DNA of 64,000 bases, taken from assembly GCA_963731035.1 (NCBI GenBank), contig CAVSUY010000022.1, forward strand, positions 186,001 through 250,000. The letters run 5' to 3'. This stretch comes from JAANXG01 sp963731035 (GTDB lineage Bacteria; Pseudomonadota; Gammaproteobacteria; Arenicellales; JAANXG01). The position numbers and the translations under genes are program-made. Every line of letters starts with the position of its first letter. The first letter of the stretch is position 1. The notes below the pieces were generated by a model. It was not told where the DNA came from. It made no database searches and worked only from the letters and a program-made list of their open reading frames with translations. Positions 8,047 through 16,987 of the stretch are shown one piece after another.

Positions 8047-9939
8047 TCACAGTGAGACCTGGTCGCCGTACTTCGTGATCCAGGACTTGCGGTCGGCGGC
8101 TCTCTTCTTGGAGAGCATCATGTCCAGGGAACGCTGAGTGGTCTTGTCACCGTGCTTGACTTCCAGGCGCACCAACCGGCGGGTGGCGGGGTCCATGACG
8201 GTTTCCCTGAGCTGCAGCGGGTTCATCTCCCCCAGCCCCTTGAAGCGTTGGATATTCACTTTGCCCTTGAGGTTTTCCGACTCGATTCGCTTGAGCACCT
8301 GCTCGCGCTCCTGCTCATCCAGGGCATAGAATACTTCCTTGCCCACGTCGATGCGGTACAGCGGCGGCATCGCCACGTGGACGCGCCCGTCTTCCACCAG
8401 TGGCCGGAAGTGCTTGACGAACAAGGCGCAGAGCAAGGTCGCGATGTGCGCACCGTCGGAATCAGCATCGGCGAGGATACAGACCTTGCCATAGCGCAGG
8501 CCCTCCAGGTTGCTGGATGCCGGGTCGACGCCGAGGGCCACCGCAATGTCGTGAACTTCCTGGGAGGCCAGCACCTCTGCTGAGTCCACCTCCCAGGTGT
8601 TCAGGATCTTGCCGCGCAGCGGCATAATCGCCTGATACTCACGATCCCGCGCCTGCTTGGCGGAGCCGCCGGCAGAGTCGCCTTCCACCAGGAACAGCTC
8701 GGTGCGATCGAAATCCTGGCCCGAGCAATCCGCCAGCTTGCCGGGCAACGCCGGGCCGGTGGTGACTTTTTTACGCTCGACTCGTTTGCCGGCGCGCATG
8801 CGTGCCTGAGCGGTGTCAATCACGTGCTGGGAGATTCGCTCGCCCTCGGCAATGTGGCGATTGAGCCAGATGCTGAACTCGTCCTTGACCGCCGAATGCA
8901 CGAATACGGCGGTGTCGCGCGAGGTGAGCCGGTCCTTGGTCTGGCCTGTGAACTGAGGATCGCGCAGCCGGGCACTGAGCACGAAGTTGCAGCAAGCCCA
9001 TACGTCATCGGGAGTGATCCGCACCCCGCGCGGAAGTAGATCACGGAACTCGCAGAATTCACGCAAGGCGTCGGTCAACCCCTGGCGGAAGCCATTCACG
9101 TGGGTGCCGCCCTGGGGCGTGGGAATCAGGTTGACATAGCTCTCCGCCAGTTCCTGACCCAGTTCCGGCGCCCACACCAGTCCCCATTCGACCTCTTCCT
9201 CCTCGCCCTGGCCGCGGCCGATGTAGGGCTCCTCGGGAACGAGCTCGCAGCCTTCAAGCTCGCCGAGCACGTAGTCCTTCAAGCCGTCCTCGAAATACCA
9301 TTGCTCATCGTTGGCGGGATCGTTCTCATCCGTGAGACCCACGGTCAGACCGGGGCACAACACCGCCTTCGCCCGCAGCAGCCTCTTGAGCCGGGGCACC
9401 TGGAGCTTCACGGTGTCGAAGAACTGCGAGTCGGGCCAGAACCGAATCACAGTGCCGCGCTTGCGCGAACTCGCGTTGCCGATGGCTTTCAGGTCGCCTT
9501 TCTTCTGGCCGTTCGCGAAGGACATATGATATTCCTTCCCTCCGCGTCGTACCCAGACCTCCAGCTTCTTCGACAACGCGTTGACCACCGATACTCCGAC
9601 GCCGTGCAGCCCCCCCGAGAAACGGTAGCTCTTGTGAGAGAACTTTCCGCCGGAATGCAGCCGGGTCATGATCACCTCTACGCCGGAGACTTTCTCTTCC
9701 TTGTGGATATCGACCGGCATGCCACGACCGTTGTCTGCCACCGTGATCGAGTCGTCGTCGTGAAGTACCACCTGGATGGCGTCGGCATGACCGGAAATAG
9801 CCTCATCAACGCCGTTGTCCACGACTTCCTGGACCAGGTGGTTGGGGCGCTCGGTCTGGGTGTACATGCCGGGGCGCTTGCGCACCGGCTCCAGACCGGT
9901 CAAAACCTCTATGGCGGAGGAGTCATAAATCGGACACAT
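8047..9939 (-). CDS. parE: DNA topoisomerase IV subunit B
   Basis: A 630-residue ATPase subunit of topoisomerase IV. In order it has the GHKL ATP-binding motifs (VVDNGVDEAISG, VADNGRGMPVD, SGGLHGVGVSVVNAL), the transducer domain, and the TOPRIM domain with FLVEGDSAGGSA and CILADADSDGAHI. The C-terminal RFKGLGEMNP motif follows. The length of about 630 and the lack of the GyrB insertion identify ParE. The start ATG gives MCPIYDSSAIEVLTG, the normal ParE N-terminus. The parC gene follows on the same strand. Confidence 0.95.
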   Translation of the reverse strand: MCPIYDSSAIEVLTGLEPVRKRPGMYTQTERPNHLVQEVVDNGVDEAISGHADAIQVVLHDDDSITVADNGRGMPVDIHKEEKVSGVEVIMTRLHSGGKFSHKSYRFSGGLHGVGVSVVNALSKKLEVWVRRGGKEYHMSFANGQKKGDLKAIGNASSRKRGTVIRFWPDSQFFDTVKLQVPRLKRLLRAKAVLCPGLTVGLTDENDPANDEQWYFEDGLKDYVLGELEGCELVPEEPYIGRGQGEEEEVEWGLVWAPELGQELAESYVNLIPTPQGGTHVNGFRQGLTDALREFCEFRDLLPRGVRITPDDVWACCNFVLSARLRDPQFTGQTKDRLTSRDTAVFVHSAVKDEFSIWLNRHIAEGERISQHVIDTAQARMRAGKRVERKKVTTGPALPGKLADCSGQDFDRTELFLVEGDSAGGSAKQARDREYQAIMPLRGKILNTWEVDSAEVLASQEVHDIAVALGVDPASSNLEGLRYGKVCILADADSDGAHIATLLCALFVKHFRPLVEDGRVHVAMPPLYRIDVGKEVFYALDEQEREQVLKRIESENLKGKVNIQRFKGLGEMNPLQLRETVMDPATRRLVRLEVKHGDKTTQRSLDMMLSKKRAADRKSWITKYGDQVSL

Positions 9940-10173
9940 GGGCGCTATCGATATGGCACGGATGCAAAGATGCGGGCAGGCTGGCCATCCTTGGACGATT
10001 GATGATACGCAGATTGATCCGCATTGGCCAGAGGGAAATCGTGCGCACGACTCCCCCTCAGGCGAGAGGAAATAGCCATTGGCTTCCCTATGTATTTCAC
10101 ATTCGGGCGATGGCCACTCGACGAGTCGCTCGGGGATATCGATACCGGGACGTGGTCGTGCCTGGCTTTCTGG

Positions 10174-10203
10174 ATTGCCGCGGCGGCTACGCCGCCTCGC
10201 AAT
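10174..10203. repeat. Palindromic intergenic element (ATTGC...GCAAT)
   Basis: An almost perfect palindrome, ATTGCCGCGGCGGC-TAC-GCCGCCTCGCAAT, directly after the DUF3501 stop codon on the minus strand. Its sequence resembles the common dispersed element whose ends read CGTCATTGCGAGG and GGCAATCC in many bacterial genomes. It has no T-tract but could stabilise the 3' end of the rubrerythrin-unit transcript. Only one copy was seen in the window. Confidence 0.5.
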
Positions 10204-10209
10204 GACGGA

Positions 10210-10800
10210 TTAGTTGAAATCGGCGACCAGCGATTGACGGATATCGTCGGGGAGCGGATCCAGGACCTCGGTGTAATTGGGATGGTCCACGCCCACGGAA
10301 AGGCCCGCAGCTTCCTTTGCCGCCCGGCGCATGTCGCCGCTGAACTCGAACCGCAGGAAGTGCACCGAGGAGGTCTTATCCCGAGTGTCCCGCTCCAGGT
10401 CCTCGTCGGCGATGGCATAGACCGGCTCAAAGCCGCCGACCTTCACCCAGACCTTGTCCTCAATGCCCACCAGCCTGGTGAGCTGCCGCTGGCGTTCCTC
10501 GACGTCGGGGTACTCGATCATGAATGTCGCCTTGAGGTTGCCGCCGTCCGGAATCAGCGGATTGTAAGAGCTCAGCTCTTCCGCGATGCCTTCGGGCTCG
10601 AAGATTCGCTCAACGCGCAGCATTTCCTGGATCTGGTACTGAATCGTGAGCCGGTCCTCGAAATACAGGGTAGCATGCTCGCCCAGATGCACCGCCCGGT
10701 GCTTCTTGTGCTCCATGACTCTGGCCCGGAAATCGGGACGGTTCTTCGCGTATTCCTCCAGGGAATACAGGTCCTCGCGTGTCAGCTGCCGGCTGCTCAT
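10210..10800 (-). CDS. DUF3501 family protein
   Basis: A 196-residue cytosolic protein of unknown function. The N-terminal segment YAKNRPDFRARVMEHKKHRAVHLG and the following YFEDRLTIQYQIQEMLRVER are strongly characteristic of DUF3501. Genes of this family are repeatedly found beside a GlpC-like Fe-S protein and a rubrerythrin, exactly the arrangement here (rubrerythrin, Fe-S protein, DUF3501, all minus strand). By association it belongs to a peroxide or oxygen defence module. The biochemical role is not known. Confidence 0.85.
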   Translation of the reverse strand: MSSRQLTREDLYSLEEYAKNRPDFRARVMEHKKHRAVHLGEHATLYFEDRLTIQYQIQEMLRVERIFEPEGIAEELSSYNPLIPDGGNLKATFMIEYPDVEERQRQLTRLVGIEDKVWVKVGGFEPVYAIADEDLERDTRDKTSSVHFLRFEFSGDMRRAAKEAAGLSVGVDHPNYTEVLDPLPDDIRQSLVADFN

Positions 10801-10857
10801 GGCTTACCTTTCTCTGTATGGCTGTGTGCGTCAGCTGAAGCAGGCCTGTGCCATACT

Positions 10858-12198
10858 TCAGATGTCGTAGGCTTTGCGCAGCATCGACATCGGGTGAACG
10901 GCGTCCGAGCCATCGTCGATGCCGTTGGCGATCTGGTGGCCGGCCATGGGACAGTCGCTGCTGTAATAGTCGGCCTCGAATTTCTTCACGCGGCTCACCA
11001 CCGGCCTGCATATCTTCATCGACGCCTCGTGGAACTCCGTCTTCACCGCATAGGTACCATCGTGCCCGGAGCAGCGCTCGATGGCATCGATCTCCGTATC
11101 GGGAATCAGAGACAGAAGCTCGCGGGTCTTCATCCCGATGTTCTGTACCCGCAGGTGGCAGGCCACTTGGTAGGCCACCTTTCCGAGGCCGGCCTTGAAG
11201 TCGGTCTTTAGCAGTCCCGCCTTGTGGCGGTGCACGAGGTACTCGAAAGGATCGAACATGGCGGCTTTCACCTTCTGCACGTCCGCATCCTGCGGATACA
11301 TCAACGGGAGCTCCTGCTTGAACATCAGTACGCAGGACGGCACCGGTGCCACGATGTCGAAGCCGTCGTCGATCAGCTTCACGAGCTGCGGTATGTTGTC
11401 ATCCTTCGCCCTGGCGACAGCCTCCAGGTCTCCCAGTTCCAGCTTGGGCATCCCGCAACAACGATCCTTTTCGACCAAACGGACCACAATGTCGTTGTGT
11501 TCGAACACCTTGATCAGGTCCAGGCCTATATGGGGCTCGTTGTAATTGCCGTAGCATGTCGAGAACAATGCGACTCTACCGCGGGTCGGGCCGGCCTGGA
11601 CGGACTCGCCGTCGAGTTCCGGCCGGGCGGTCTTTTTCAAGGTCCTGCTGTGGTACCTGGGCAAACGGGCGTCGGGGTGCACACCCAGCGTCTTCTCGAG
11701 CATGGCCCTTCCTCGCTTTGATGCGTTGACCGCGTTGACGGCATTCACCACCACCGGTATCCCCGCCAGCCGGCCGACGGTATCGGTGCTGCTGAGAATC
11801 CTGTCGCGCATACGAGTTTTCCCTTCCCTGTGCTTCACGGCCTTGGCGCGCAGCATGAGATGGGGAAAGTCCACGTTCCAGGGATGGGGCGGCACGTAGG
11901 GGCACTTGCTCATGAAGCACATGTCGCACAGGTAGCACTGGTCGGCGATGTCCGAGTACTTCTCCTTCGGCACGCCGTCGATCTCCATGGTCTCCGACTC
12001 GTCGATCAAATCGAACAACGTCGGGAACGCGTTGCACAAACTGAAGCAGCGCCGGCATCCGTGGCAGATGTCGAACACGCGCTCCATCTCTTTGTGCAAG
12101 TCCTGCTCGTCGTAGAACTGCTCGTCTCGCCAGTCCAGCGGATGCCTGGTCGGGGCCTCCAGATTGCCTTCTCGAGAGGAATCAACATTCGATGACAT
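10858..12198 (-). CDS. Heterodisulfide-reductase/GlpC-like Fe-S oxidoreductase
   Basis: A 446-residue protein. The N-terminal half carries two ferredoxin-type [4Fe-4S] motifs, CHGCRRCFSLC and CYLCDMCFMSKCPYVPPHPW. The C-terminal half has CCG-type (heterodisulfide reductase subunit B-like) motifs: CYGNYNEP, RCCGMPKLELGD and CSGHDGTY, with a late CPMAGHQ in place of a canonical second CCG. It has no transmembrane segment. Such proteins pass electrons between quinone-linked or soluble partners, and in this genomic context it is the likely reductase partner of the upstream rubrerythrin. DUF3501 begins about 57 bp downstream. Confidence 0.85.
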   Translation of the reverse strand: MSSNVDSSREGNLEAPTRHPLDWRDEQFYDEQDLHKEMERVFDICHGCRRCFSLCNAFPTLFDLIDESETMEIDGVPKEKYSDIADQCYLCDMCFMSKCPYVPPHPWNVDFPHLMLRAKAVKHREGKTRMRDRILSSTDTVGRLAGIPVVVNAVNAVNASKRGRAMLEKTLGVHPDARLPRYHSRTLKKTARPELDGESVQAGPTRGRVALFSTCYGNYNEPHIGLDLIKVFEHNDIVVRLVEKDRCCGMPKLELGDLEAVARAKDDNIPQLVKLIDDGFDIVAPVPSCVLMFKQELPLMYPQDADVQKVKAAMFDPFEYLVHRHKAGLLKTDFKAGLGKVAYQVACHLRVQNIGMKTRELLSLIPDTEIDAIERCSGHDGTYAVKTEFHEASMKICRPVVSRVKKFEADYYSSDCPMAGHQIANGIDDGSDAVHPMSMLRKAYDI

Positions 12199-12401
12199 GG
12201 CTAAACCTCGCCAGGCAACCCTGCGAGGGCCTGCCTGCCGTGTGGTGATGAAGCGTTAGTTGGCGACCGCGCGCCTCTATTCATCCCGGCTGGAATCGAT
12301 ACTGCGTTCAATCAGACGGCGGCTCTCTAACGAGACGCGGTTCCAGCCCGGCGCGCCGCGAGGCTGCGCCGGAGCGGACATCGGTCGCAGGGAAAACTTG
12401 C

Positions 12402-12437
12402 GGGAACCCCGCGGCGCCTGACGCACCTGGGGTTCCC
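12402..12437 (-). terminator. Hairpin directly after rubrerythrin, terminator-like
   Basis: GGGAACCCC (12402-12410) pairs perfectly with GGGGTTCCC (12429-12437). On the minus strand it begins 7 nt after the rubrerythrin stop and is followed by GCAAGTTTTCC, a weak T-tract. It may cause partial termination or 3'-end stabilisation, keeping the abundant rubrerythrin message above the Fe-S protein and DUF3501. No separate promoter for the Fe-S gene was identified. Confidence 0.45.
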
Positions 12438-12443
12438 CGGATG

Positions 12444-12863
12444 CTACCCGTCCAGATTGTCCAGGGCTTTCTGGAAACGGTTGGCATGAGAGCGCTCGGC
12501 CTTGGCCAGGGTTTCAAGCCAATCGGCTACCTCGTCAAAGCCTTCATCACGCGCGGTTTTCGCCATGCCGGGATACATGTCGGTGTACTCGTAAGTCTCT
12601 CCCGCGATAGCCGACCTGAGGTTGTCCGCGGTGGCGCCGATGGGCAGACCGGTAACCGGGTCACCGATGGCTTCCAGGTATTCCAGATGGCCGTGGGCGT
12701 GTCCGGTTTCACCTTCGGCAGTGGAACGGAAAACGGACGATACGTCGTTGTAACCCTCCACGTCCGCTTTCGCGGCGAAATACAGGTAACGGCGATTCGC
12801 TTGAGACTCGCCGGCAAAGGCTTCTTTCAGATTGCCTTCGGTCTTGCTGCCTTTCAATTCCAT
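12444..12863 (-). CDS. Rubrerythrin (short form, no rubredoxin domain)
   Basis: A 139-residue ferritin-like diiron protein. Helix motifs with iron ligands are present: EAFAGESQANRRYLYFA, FRSTAEGETGHAHGH, SAIAGETYEYTDMYP and LAKAERSHANRF, giving the E...ExxH...E...ExxH pattern. The C-terminal rubredoxin-like CxxC domain of classical rubrerythrin is absent. The protein ends after the four-helix bundle, so it needs an external electron donor, plausibly the adjacent Fe-S protein. Function: NAD(P)H-dependent peroxide reduction. The ribosome-binding site GGAGAAG precedes the ATG. A 21-bp palindrome lies 60-80 bp upstream. Confidence 0.9.
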   Translation of the reverse strand: MELKGSKTEGNLKEAFAGESQANRRYLYFAAKADVEGYNDVSSVFRSTAEGETGHAHGHLEYLEAIGDPVTGLPIGATADNLRSAIAGETYEYTDMYPGMAKTARDEGFDEVADWLETLAKAERSHANRFQKALDNLDG

Positions 12864-12922
12864 CGTTCTTCTCCAAGGGTTGGTTGATAGGACGGCGCGC
12901 GCCCGTCGCGGCCCCGCCGACT

Positions 12923-12943
12923 AATTTAGAATGATTCTAAATT
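12923..12943. promoter_or_regulatory. Perfect 10-1-10 palindrome, Fur/PerR/Irr-like operator
   Basis: AATTTAGAAT-G-ATTCTAAATT is a perfect inverted repeat in the promoter region of the rubrerythrin gene, 60-80 bp before its ATG. The inner TTAGAATnATTCTAA matches the form of Fur-superfamily operators, particularly PerR boxes (TTATAATnATTATAA) and Irr boxes (TTTAGAAnnnTTCTAAA). It is AT-rich in a GC-rich surrounding. Peroxide- or iron-responsive control of a rubrerythrin is well precedented, so I infer this as the operator of the rubrerythrin unit. Confidence 0.7.
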
Positions 12944-13185
12944 CATCGATTCGAGGTGTCAACCGTCCTACCGACGTTTCACGCCCCAGCCTTCCCGCAG
13001 CTGCCGAGAGCGTCGCGAAAAGCCCCCTGATCATCGAAGACATTGCGCCCATCTCCAGGCGGCCAAAGTTCCCCTCTCCCGCTTGGTGGAGAAGGTGCTT
13101 CTTTGCGATATCCCTCCTGCACCGCGGGCAAAACGTACCGGACCGGGTGCTATCGATTGGCCTATCCGCGGCGGGTCGGTTTACA

Positions 13186-13497
13186 ATGAGTGCCGAACCA
13201 ACGTGGTGGCGTCTCTTGGCAAAATCAACGCGCAAACAGTCCGAACCCGATTTCTCCCGCTTCGAAGCGTCGCTGGAAGAGTTGGAGAAGATCGTGGAGC
13301 GCATGGAACGCGGTGATCAGTCGCTGGAGGAATCCCTCAAGGACTTCGAGCGCGGCGTTACTCTCACGAAGGACTGTCAGACCATGCTCAAGAGCGCCGA
13401 GCAGAGAGTCGAGAAGCTGGTCAAGGAGCATGGCGAACTGAAGACCGAAGCCTTTGCCGAAGACTATCCCGGCGACGAGTCCGACGACGATTCTTGA
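13186..13497 (+). CDS. xseB: Exodeoxyribonuclease VII small subunit
   Basis: A small coiled-coil subunit of exonuclease VII, which degrades single-stranded DNA together with XseA (not in the window). The conserved core FEASLEELEKIVERMERGDQ followed by SLEESLKDFERGVTL is typical. ATG 13186 gives 103 residues with an unusual basic N-terminus. TTG 13216 (LAKSTRKQSEPDFSRF) gives the usual length of about 93 and may be the real start. The frame is open further upstream without similarity. The stop overlaps the ispA start by 4 bp, so translation is probably coupled. Confidence 0.88.
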   Translation: MSAEPTWWRLLAKSTRKQSEPDFSRFEASLEELEKIVERMERGDQSLEESLKDFERGVTLTKDCQTMLKSAEQRVEKLVKEHGELKTEAFAEDYPGDESDDDS

Positions 13498-14387
13498 ATA
13501 GCCTCATCCCGAACCCGGCGCTGGACGAATACGTCCGCAGGGTGGAGTCGGCGCTCGATCGGTTTCTTCCGGGGGCCGAGGAGGAGCCCGCCCTGCTCCA
13601 CCGAGCCATGCGCTATGCCTGCCTCAACGGGGGAAAACGTGTTCGCGCAATGCTGGTCTACGCCGCCGGGGCGGCGCTGGACGCCGATCCGGAGGTGCTG
13701 GATATTCCGGCCGCTGCCGTGGAGATGGTCCACGCCTACTCCCTGGTACATGACGACCTTCCCGCCATGGATAATGACGACCTGCGCCGGGGTCGTCCCA
13801 CGTGCCACATCGCTTTCGACGAGGCCACTGCGATTCTCTCAGGGGACGCGCTGCAGACCCGCGCGTTCGAAATCCTGGCCAGACAGGGAGCAATACCGGA
13901 CGATCGCCGCGTGAGAATGATGTCGCTGGTTGCCGGTGCGATCGGATCCAAGGGCATGGTCGGCGGTCAGGTGCTGGACATGGCCGGCGAGCACCGTTCC
14001 CTGGGATTGAACGACCTTCGAAAGATCCACCGCGCCAAGACCGGTGCGCTGATCACTGCGGCAGTGATGCTCGGCGGGCTGGGTTCTTTGAGCTCCGATA
14101 CGCCGCTGCTTGCGGCGTACGAGTGCTTCGGCCGGGAAATCGGAACTGCTTTCCAGATCGTCGACGATGTGCTCGACGAAACGAGCGATACCCAGACCCT
14201 CGGCAAGCGCGCCGGCTCGGATCGGGAAGCCGGCAAGTCAACCTACCCCGCGGCGATCGGCCTCGAAGACTCCAGACGGCTGGCCCGGCAGCACTATCAG
14301 TCGGCGCTGGAGGCTCTCGAGGCCGTGCCCGGCGACACGGGCCTGCTGGTCGATATCGCGCGCCTGGTGGTCGACCGCTCGTCGTGA
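13494..14387 (+). CDS. ispA: Farnesyl diphosphate synthase (polyprenyl synthetase)
   Basis: A 297-residue trans-isoprenyl diphosphate synthase. The first aspartate-rich motif is HDDLPAMDNDDLRRGRPTCH (near residues 83-102) and the second is DDVLDETSD (near 222-230). GGKRVRAMLVY is the isopentenyl diphosphate-binding region. It converts DMAPP and two IPP to farnesyl diphosphate for ubiquinone, undecaprenyl and heme chains. It starts at TTG 13494, overlapping xseB, the classical xseB-ispA arrangement. The usual third gene dxs is replaced here by folE2. Confidence 0.93.
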   Translation: MNSLIPNPALDEYVRRVESALDRFLPGAEEEPALLHRAMRYACLNGGKRVRAMLVYAAGAALDADPEVLDIPAAAVEMVHAYSLVHDDLPAMDNDDLRRGRPTCHIAFDEATAILSGDALQTRAFEILARQGAIPDDRRVRMMSLVAGAIGSKGMVGGQVLDMAGEHRSLGLNDLRKIHRAKTGALITAAVMLGGLGSLSSDTPLLAAYECFGREIGTAFQIVDDVLDETSDTQTLGKRAGSDREAGKSTYPAAIGLEDSRRLARQHYQSALEALEAVPGDTGLLVDIARLVVDRSS

Positions 14388-14482
14388 CGACGGAGCCGTG
14401 AATCCACCACCGCACCCTTGCTGCAATATTAGGGAATCCTTATACTCAACCCGCCGACTTCCACGAACAGGACTTGATTTCA

Positions 14483-15316
14483 ATGTCGATCACTAAAGCA
14501 GAACCGAACAACGATCCGGCCGGCTCCATAGCGGATGTCCAGGGCAGCCCGGATACGCGCCGGATCTCCATCGACAAGGTGGGCATCAAGGACATTCGAC
14601 ACCCGGTGCGGATCACCGATCGCAGCGGCGGCGAGCAGCACACGGTGGCGACCTTCAGCATGTACGTCGAGCTGCCGCACAATTTCAAGGGCACCCACAT
14701 GTCCCGTTTCGTGCAGATCCTCAATCAGCACGAACGCGAAATCTCCGTGCGGACGTTCCGTCACATGATCGGCGAGATGACAGAGTTGCTGGAGGCCGAG
14801 AAAGGTCATATCGAGATGCGCTTTCCATTCTTCATCAGCAAGAAAGCGCCGGTTTCCGGCGTGGAGAGCCTGATCGACTACGACGTCACCCTCATCGGCG
14901 AAATGGTGAAGGGCCGATCCACCATACATCTCAAGGTCCTGGTACCGGTGACAAGTCTCTGCCCCTGCTCCAAGGAGATCTCACGCTACGGTGCGCATAA
15001 CCAGCGCTCCCACGTCACGGTCTCGGTGGAATCCAGCGCCTTCATCTGGATCGAGGAGGTCGTGGACGTCGTCGAGGCTGAAGCGAGCAGCGAGCTATAC
15101 GGATTGCTCAAGCGCGTCGACGAAAAGTACGTCACCGAACGTGCCTACGAGAACCCAAAGTTCGTCGAAGACATGGTCCGCGACATCGCGGCGCGCCTCA
15201 ACGAGGACGACCGCGTCAAAGCCTACACTGTCGAAGCGGAGAACTTCGAGTCCATCCATAACCACTCCGCCTACGCCCAGATCACCCGCCGCAAGACGGA
15301 GCAGGACGAGGAGTAA
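14483..15316 (+). CDS. folE2: GTP cyclohydrolase FolE2
   Basis: Type IB GTP cyclohydrolase, making 7,8-dihydroneopterin triphosphate for folate (and possibly queuosine). Typical motifs are PVRITDRSGGEQHTVATFSM near the N-terminus, then LPHNFKGTHMSRF, and the metal-site segment CPCSKEISRYGAHNQRSH with its conserved cysteine. ATG 14483 is preferred over TTG 14474 because ACAGGA is then at normal distance. The length of about 277 residues fits. FolE2 often replaces zinc-dependent FolE under zinc limitation. I see no clear Zur box in the 95-bp gap upstream. Confidence 0.93.
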   Translation: MSITKAEPNNDPAGSIADVQGSPDTRRISIDKVGIKDIRHPVRITDRSGGEQHTVATFSMYVELPHNFKGTHMSRFVQILNQHEREISVRTFRHMIGEMTELLEAEKGHIEMRFPFFISKKAPVSGVESLIDYDVTLIGEMVKGRSTIHLKVLVPVTSLCPCSKEISRYGAHNQRSHVTVSVESSAFIWIEEVVDVVEAEASSELYGLLKRVDEKYVTERAYENPKFVEDMVRDIAARLNEDDRVKAYTVEAENFESIHNHSAYAQITRRKTEQDEE

Positions 15317-15356
15317 CCTTTCCGCGGTCGTCGGTACATCCACCGCAGGCCGCAGC

Positions 15357-16046
15357 TCAGCGGCGCTTGAGATCCAGCCGTTTGCCGTCCCTGACCATGT
15401 CGAGCTTGCCGAGGAAAGACATGCCCAGCAATGGCACGTCCGGGTGGTCGCTGAGCAGCACGCCGGCATCCACGCCGTGCAGGGTGATCTCTCCGATGCT
15501 GACCTGGTCCAGCTTGACCAGATACATCGGCGTCACGCCGCTGGCAGTACTGGCAACGCCCCGCTGCCCCTTCCGGTAATCGATACCGATGCGCTCCGCG
15601 TATCTTTGATTCAAGGCGATGGTATTGGCGCCGGTGTCCACCAGAAATCGAACCGGCACGCCGTTGATTCTGCCCGAAGCATAGAAGAAACCGTCGTCCT
15701 CGGCCCACAGCGTCAAGGACTCCGGACCATCCCAGGACGGAGATACGTCATCCGACGCACCCGGAAATCGAGCCACCATACCCAGCTTCAGCACCTCCTG
15801 CCTGCCGTCTATGCGGACCACCGCCTGCTCGGAATCGGCACTGACCAGAGTAACGCCTTCGGGACTGGTCTCGCCCGTGGCGAGCATGCGGCGCTCACCG
15901 TCGACATGCAGCAGAGCCTTGTTCTTGAACAGCGCCAGCAAGGTCAGCCGCTCGACACCGGCGGCGCTCAAAGCCCCGGCCATCGTCGATGACAGCAACA
16001 GGCATAGGACAAGACCGGTAACCCTGAGTTTTTCGCTGTACCGCAT
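15357..16046 (-). CDS. Periplasmic retropepsin-like aspartic protease (clan AA)
   Basis: Encodes 229 residues from ATG 16046. A signal peptide or N-terminal anchor occupies residues 7-28 (LRVTGLVLCLLLSSTMAGAL). The C-terminal domain holds the single active-site motif FLVDTGANTIALN at about residue 135 and the LLGMSFLGKLDM segment, the pattern of the bacterial TIGR02281 family of retropepsin-like proteases, which act as homodimers. The start was set at the last in-frame ATG before the divergent ROK gene. Longer in-frame extension crosses that gene and is not coding. Substrate unknown. Confidence 0.85.
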   Translation of the reverse strand: MRYSEKLRVTGLVLCLLLSSTMAGALSAAGVERLTLLALFKNKALLHVDGERRMLATGETSPEGVTLVSADSEQAVVRIDGRQEVLKLGMVARFPGASDDVSPSWDGPESLTLWAEDDGFFYASGRINGVPVRFLVDTGANTIALNQRYAERIGIDYRKGQRGVASTASGVTPMYLVKLDQVSIGEITLHGVDAGVLLSDHPDVPLLGMSFLGKLDMVRDGKRLDLKRR

Positions 16047-16067
16047 TTCGATTAAAGTATAGCGTAT

Positions 16068-16961
16068 ATGCACCTGATCGGAATTGACCTGGGCGGCACC
16101 AAGACGGAAGGCATCATCATGACTCCGGCCGGCGAAACGCTTGCGCGCCGTCGGGTTCCGACACCCGATCACCAGGGCTACGACGCCGTCATTGAGACCA
16201 TCCGGACCCTCACCATGGAGCTGGAATCCGTGGCTGGATCGCAGTGCAGTGTTGGGGTGTGCACGCCAGGGTCGCTCTCGACTGTCACTGGCCGCCTGAA
16301 AAACGCCAACACGCTCTGCCTGAACGGGCGCGATATCAAAGCCGATATCGAACAAGCCCTGGATAGAGCAATTCGCATCGAGAACGACGCCAACTGTTTC
16401 GCACTCTCGGAGGCCATGGATGGCGCCGGCAGGGACTACAAGGTGGTGTTCGGTATCATCATGGGAACCGGAGTCGGCGGCGGCGTGGTCTTCCACAAGC
16501 GTCTGCATCCCGGCCGCCACCACATCGCCGGCGAATGGGGCCACAACGTTCTCGAGCCTGACGGCCCCCAATGCTATTGCGGCAAACGCGGCTGCGTCGA
16601 GGTGTTTCTTTCGGGTCCCGGCCTGTTGCGTGACTGGACCGACGAGCGGAGTCGCCCCGGGAGCGTGTCCGAACTGCTCGCACGCGCACAGCGGGGCGAC
16701 GCGGAGGCGGACGCAGTGATGGAACGCTTCTTCAACAGGTTCGGCGCGGCGTTGGGCACGGTGGTCAACGTACTCGACCCGGACGCCGTGGTCCTGGGTG
16801 GAGGACTATCGAACATCGATGATCTGTACGACCGCGGCGTAGGCGCCATCCGGAGGCACGTTTTCAATGATCGGTTCGACACGCCCGTGTTGCGAAACCA
16901 GCATGGCGACAGCTCAGGGGTACGGGGCGCAGCCCGCCTCTGGGCGGAGGCTGACCGCTGA
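16068..16961 (+). CDS. ROK family sugar kinase
   Basis: A 297-residue ROK kinase. It has the N-terminal phosphate loop IGIDLGGTKTEG, the catalytic ENDANCFALSE (Asp of NDAN), GIIMGTGVGGGVV, and the structural zinc site GEWGHNVLEPDG followed by CYCGKRGCVE. This arrangement is seen in bacterial fructokinase/N-acetylglucosamine kinases (Mak/NagK type), but the sugar cannot be assigned from sequence alone. It is divergently transcribed from the protease gene with only 21 bp between starts, so both promoters must overlap coding sequence. Confidence 0.9.
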   Translation: MHLIGIDLGGTKTEGIIMTPAGETLARRRVPTPDHQGYDAVIETIRTLTMELESVAGSQCSVGVCTPGSLSTVTGRLKNANTLCLNGRDIKADIEQALDRAIRIENDANCFALSEAMDGAGRDYKVVFGIIMGTGVGGGVVFHKRLHPGRHHIAGEWGHNVLEPDGPQCYCGKRGCVEVFLSGPGLLRDWTDERSRPGSVSELLARAQRGDAEADAVMERFFNRFGAALGTVVNVLDPDAVVLGGGLSNIDDLYDRGVGAIRRHVFNDRFDTPVLRNQHGDSSGVRGAARLWAEADR

Positions 16962-16987
16962 GGAAAATCCGTAGTGGAGCCAGAAGG

